Shown: piece by piece, positions 60,062 to 64,000 of the stretch
Layout of the letters: each line of letters starts with the position of its first letter
Numbering within the stretch: the first letter of the stretch is position 1
Assembly (NCBI GenBank): GCA_036250195.1
Contig: JAVHZZ010000002.1
Coordinates: forward strand, 363,501,624 to 363,565,623
Source of the DNA: Mixophyes australis
Lineage: Eukaryota > Chordata > Amphibia > Anura > Limnodynastidae
Length of the DNA: 64,000 nt
Direction: 5' to 3'
Notes under the pieces: model-generated
Told to the model about the DNA's origin: nothing
The model's database searches: none
Seen by the model: only the letters and a program-made list of their open reading frames with translations
Program-made: the position numbers and the translations under genes

Positions 60062-61937
60062 TTTTTTTACATTTCAATCTGTGAAGTATGAATTTGTAAT
60101 CAAAACAATATTTTTACAGTTGGGTTATATCTGTCCGTTATTTATATCAGGCATATGCACAACTACCAACATTCTAAGAACAAAATATTCAGACAATATT
60201 GGCCACGCCCCTGATCTACCAGTCACACCCTGAAATGCTCATCCACACTTTCACCACATCCACTAATTGGTAAGCCCCACCCCTTTTTAAGTATTATAAT
60301 ATAACCTTTGACAGGGTTGCTATGCATTTATTTATTTATAGACATTAACTGTAGAGTGCTTTGCTAAGAGTTATGCTTGCTGAACCAGGTCTCGGGACTG
60401 GCTAAAATTCACCAGCCAACCCCTGAGTTAGCAAGCTGTGGGTTACCTCTGCCTGACTTATATGTGAGCTTGTTCTTGTACAAAACTGACACTATTCAAA
60501 TGTATTTTTATTTTTATTTTTTTTAAATTCAAATTCTATTTATTGCAAGATAAATATCCAACTAAATCTTATTCTTTACAGATAAACTATGTCTATTCAT
60601 CTCCATTTTAAAAGGAAATACATTCTACTTATGAAATTCAGTGGCCATGTTTGTATATTGTTTTTGTTGCTTATTGCGATTTCACCACATTAATTCTACA
60701 ACGACTCTGTCCCTTCAATCACTGGATCTCATATTGAAATTTTAAAATATTCAAGATGGTGCCTGACAGGCAGATTTAACTGCTCAGATAATAATTATGC
60801 ACAGCATGTGTCTCATCCTAAATGGCAGGGTTAGGAGACTGGTGCACATCAGATCTGTCATTTCAAGCACTTTTACCATTTTTTGACATTGCTTACTCGT
60901 CATTAATAATTAACGTCTTATTATCTGGATGAGTGATGCAGAAATGCATCAAGGCTGAAATGAAAGGTCCTGGATAAAAGCAATTTCATTTTGGTGAATT
61001 ACTTATTTTAGGAGTTCAAAAGGTTCAATTTCTGTGAAGAACAAAAATATAGTCATTATTAGACAATATTCTATTTTTGCAAATAGTTTTTGCAAAAGTT
61101 GTAAATTCTGCAGAAAACCAGTGTCTAATTCATTGCATAAAATTTACTGGGAAGCAGTAGTAAAACCGTAGCAGAGAGAACTGCACAAGAAAACAAAGCA
61201 TTCTACTCATCAGTACATTTTTGTAAATAAAGGGATAGCAACCCTGTCACAGGTTACCAAACCATACCCAACAATTAAAAATGATTGTAAAGAAAATCCA
61301 GATTTCCTAACCAGTATTGTAACTGTAATTTACTTTTTTTTTAAAAAAACAAGTATATTGTATTAAGTTTATAAAAATGTACAAAACAAGTATTTCAGTA
61401 TTTGAATATATTTATTATTTTCTTATGAATGCACCTTCTTTTAAGTATGCACAGCAATACCTTTTTACAGCCTGCAGGTGGCAGTATTGCTACTGCTGTC
61501 TATGTAGAGCTCAACCACTTATTGTAATTAAATGCTGGTATACACCTGCGGTACACATGAGCATTTAGATGAGCACTGGATGGACTTGAGGACATGCTGC
61601 GTCCTTTATGGGGTTCAATGAACCCTATTTGCATTGCTGGTTGAGCAAAATTTGAACGTACCATGAGGGTAGGAGAAGCATCTGTATGTATGATTTCTAA
61701 AAAGATTTTAGATAACATTTCTTGTTTAACAATATAGTGTAATAATTTACCTAGACATAAAACAATTATTACTTTAGAAATGAGCACCTTCACTTGCTAA
61801 TACAACAAGACCCGTTATTGAGTATTCAACACATATGTTTCACCTGTGCGGAGTTCTATGTCTAAGAACAAAATCCACTCTCTGGGATAAATAATTTATG
61901 AGCTTGAGCAAAATGCATCATTGCAAATGTGCCATTG
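60062..61937. other. Non-coding stretch
   Basis: AT-rich, no recognised element; ORFs are short and unsupported. Confidence 0.4.
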
Positions 61938-62609
61938 TGTAACGGATTAACTGGATCTGATACTAATTTTGATTAGCACTGGCTTACCAGAGGTGCGGAG
62001 TGTAACAAACTCTCAGGTGTTCACCAAGAACGGCTGCAAGGCAGGATGGGCATAGCTGCCGGGAGTCGCAGGTCGCGGTACTCTGGTTCGCCTCAAGATG
62101 TAGTATAACGGGAGGTGGAGCAGGTAGAGAGAGCGTAGTCAGACAGCCGTCACTGGTGCACAATGAAGCAATGTAGTATAGAATCAGCGGGCAAGCTCAG
62201 CGTGAGAAATATCCAGGTTCGGTACATGGGCTGGCAGCAGAGGTATAGGACAGAGGCCATGCAACGTCAGACAAGCCTGGTCGGGGTCACCAGAAATCAA
62301 TAAGAGAAGTCAGCAAGCCGGGTCAGTACACAGGGGCAGGAGAGGAAGAATAGTCACACAAGCAGGTACTGGTACACAGGAGTTCAAACGGGCTGGAAAG
62401 CACAGAGATCCACGGAGAGGACAGGACAGGAGCCAAGAAGCAGACAAGTTGCTCTGACACTCACCGAGTGAAAGAGTGAAGTTTAAATACCCAGGTAAGT
62501 TTCAAATCCCCTGCCCCAACATGCGGTCATGTGACCGCCGAATCCGGAAGCTCGGCTTTCGACATGGCACAGAGCGGCGCTGGAACAGAGGAGTGGTAAG
62601 TCCATAACA
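61938..62609 (-). mobile_element. Solo LTR 3
   Basis: 672 bp. Plus strand starts TGTAACGGATTAACTGG and ends GTCCATAACA, flanked by CATTG (61933-61937) and CATTA (62610-62614). On the minus strand GTATTTAAAC (about 62485-62494) is TATA-like. A GGTGCGGAGT and GTGTTCACCA block near its left end is shared with LTR 2. No internal region remains. Confidence 0.75.
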
Positions 62610-62614
62610 CATTA

Positions 62615-63051
62615 ACATGAATCGGAGGTCCCCTTGGCGCACAGTAAATGTAGTGGTATAGATGTGTGTAAAAGTTGGGCAAATAGTGTGCCCCTTAAAT
62701 TTTATTTGATACAGTTTTACAACATATTACCACATAAACCAAAGTATCAAACAAAGGTTTCAACCTTGCAAAATGTATCACATATCAAAAGAACAAATCT
62801 CAGTACATACCACATATGAGTAAACGAACTTTCAAAGTACAATATTGTTCCTGAGGGGAACTGATAGTCCAAGTATGTCAACTGACAAAGGGCAAAGCTT
62901 CCCAATAGGCGGAATATTGGAAGGTATGTCACAAGGATATCAATATAAAAGTTCCTTGAGGACAGAAAGTTCCATCCTGATGGTGGTTTGACAGAGGCAA
63001 ATAGGTGAATTTCAAGGTGGTAGCAATGCTCCCTTAATAAATTCTCTGCGG
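62615..63051. other. Spacer between LTRs
   Basis: AT-rich and non-coding; nothing recognised. Confidence 0.4.
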
Positions 63052-64000
63052 TGTCACTCACCGGACTGTTAGCGCCTCTAGTTTGGGACATGGGTCTCTC
63101 TCGCTCCTGCCGGCGCCTCTCCTGAGCCGCGGCCGTCCGCCATCTTGACTAAGATTGCGCATGTGCAGAAACCCTGAACTGTTAAAACCTCGCCTCTAGT
63201 CTCATTGGTTAATTAATCACCTCTCAGTACTTAAGGCACCTGTTGCCCTATTACCTTTGCCTGTTCTTGGTTCTCATTCCCTTGAGATTCTGAGGTGTTT
63301 CCTGTTTCTGCTCGTGCTATCCGTTTGCTGTGGACAAGTCTCCTCTTCACATCAATAGTAGAACTCACCCGCTGCAGACTACTCTCGCTACCTCCATTAC
63401 ATGCCTGCATCTGGACAAGTCTCCTCTTTACATCAGTAGTAGAAATTACCCGCTGCAGACTACTCTCACTACTCCGTTACATGCCTGCACCTGGACAAGT
63501 CTCCTCGTCACATCAGTAGTAGAACTTACCCGCTGCAGACTACTCTCACTACTCCGTTATATGCCTGCACCTGCACAAGTCTCCTATATACTTTAGTGGT
63601 AAAACTTGCCAATTGCAGACCACTCACGCTACTCTGTTACATGCCTGCATCTGGACAAGTCTCCTCGTCACATCAGTAGTAGAACTTACCCGCTGCAGAC
63701 TACTCTCACTACTCCGTTACATGGCTGCACCTGGACAAGTCCTCTCTTCACATCAGTGGTACAACTTGCCAATTGCAGACCACTCACGTTATCCCGTTAT
63801 ATGCCTGCACCTGGACAAGTCTTCTCTTCTCATCAGTGATGTAAACTGCCAACTGCGGACCACGCCTGCTATTCCGTTACATATCTGCGCTGGACAAGTC
63901 TTCTCTACACATCTGTGGTGAAACCTACCAGCTGTAGACCACTCATGTCTCCTTGTGATATAGCTACTACTCAGTATGGTACCTATGAGCTGGACTAAAG
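63052..64000 (+). mobile_element. LTR 4, cut by the window edge, with an 80-bp tandem array
   Basis: Starts TGTCACTCACCGG, like LTR 1. It has a YY1-like CCATCTTG at 63140-63147 and a CATTGGTT / CTTAAGGCACC region corresponding to the CCAAT and TATA region of LTR 1. From about 63331 a unit of exactly 80 bp repeats about eight times (CTGGACAAGTCTCCTC and GCAGACTACTCTCAC motifs). The element's right end, and whether an internal region follows, lie outside the window. Confidence 0.7.
63331..63970 (+). repeat. 80-bp tandem array inside LTR 4
   Basis: Unit starts (CTGGACAAGT or its variants) fall at 63411, 63491, 63571, 63651, 63731 and 63811, then about 63890. Units at 63491 and 63651 look identical, while the ones between them form a second type. 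Confidence 0.9.

Noticed and set aside
63295..63921. Overlapping repetitive ORFs at the right edge
   Set aside because: They follow the 80-bp array; 80 is not a multiple of three, so the peptide repeat shifts frame and is a by-product of the array.
63331..63970. CRISPR-like array
   Set aside because: Repeats are contiguous 80-bp units without unique spacers, inside an LTR of a vertebrate genome.

Overview
This window is vertebrate nuclear DNA. It holds one recognisable host gene and is otherwise dominated by transposable elements. The repeat set points to an anuran amphibian: a tRNA-derived SINE with an L2-like tail, CR1-like and L1/Tx1-like LINEs, Tc1 elements, short palindromic MITEs and tandem-repeat-bearing LTRs. 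That assignment is inferred from repeat character, not proven.

Host gene (about 5.3-32.2 kb, minus strand): METTL16, the U6 snRNA/MAT2A m6A methyltransferase. Seven coding exons can be placed to the base, with canonical GT/AG junctions and compatible phases: 30664-30791, 29934-30133, 20290-20430, 16786-16901, 14784-14926, 6376-6445 and 5287-5376. They sum to 888 nt, or 296 codons, from the initiator Met through the catalytic NPPF motif (residues 184-187 in my count) to the end of the methyltransferase core. The C-terminal (VCR) exons were not found and presumably lie beyond the left edge. A non-coding first exon and promoter are proposed near 32.06-32.23 kb.

Introns of METTL16 (1-30.7 kb) carry a SINE (2.9-3.2 kb), a palindromic MITE (5.5 kb), a 5'-truncated but open CR1-like LINE (8.8-10.0 kb), and a Tc1 transposon broken by an L2-type 3' end (11.2-12.5 kb). 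They also carry a stem-loop (15.5 kb), a MITE flanked by TAA (19.1-19.5 kb), a diverged duplication (22.8 and 25.0 kb), and a foldback insert with a 15-bp target-site duplication (26.6-26.8 kb). A pair of inverted SINE copies lies at 27.9-28.4 kb.

Upstream of METTL16 (32.2-50.6 kb): an L1/Tx1-like 3' end abuts the proposed promoter. It is followed by a near-perfect palindromic MITE, decayed Ty3/gypsy pol pieces (minus strand) split by an L2-like LINE (plus strand), and a separate plus-strand gypsy RT scrap. Next come a second CR1-like copy almost identical to the first, a Tc1 remnant, a hAT-type MITE with an 8-bp duplication, and a GC-rich composite repeat with several minisatellites.

Right end (53-64 kb): a long L1/Tx1-like LINE with a tandemly repeated 5' region, ORF1 and ORF2 remnants and no visible endonuclease domain. 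It is interrupted by two solo LTRs. Two more LTRs follow at 61.9 and 63.05 kb. Three of the four LTRs contain internal tandem repeats and a YY1-like CCATCTTG motif. No bacterial-type features, CRISPR arrays, rRNA or intact tRNA genes were seen.
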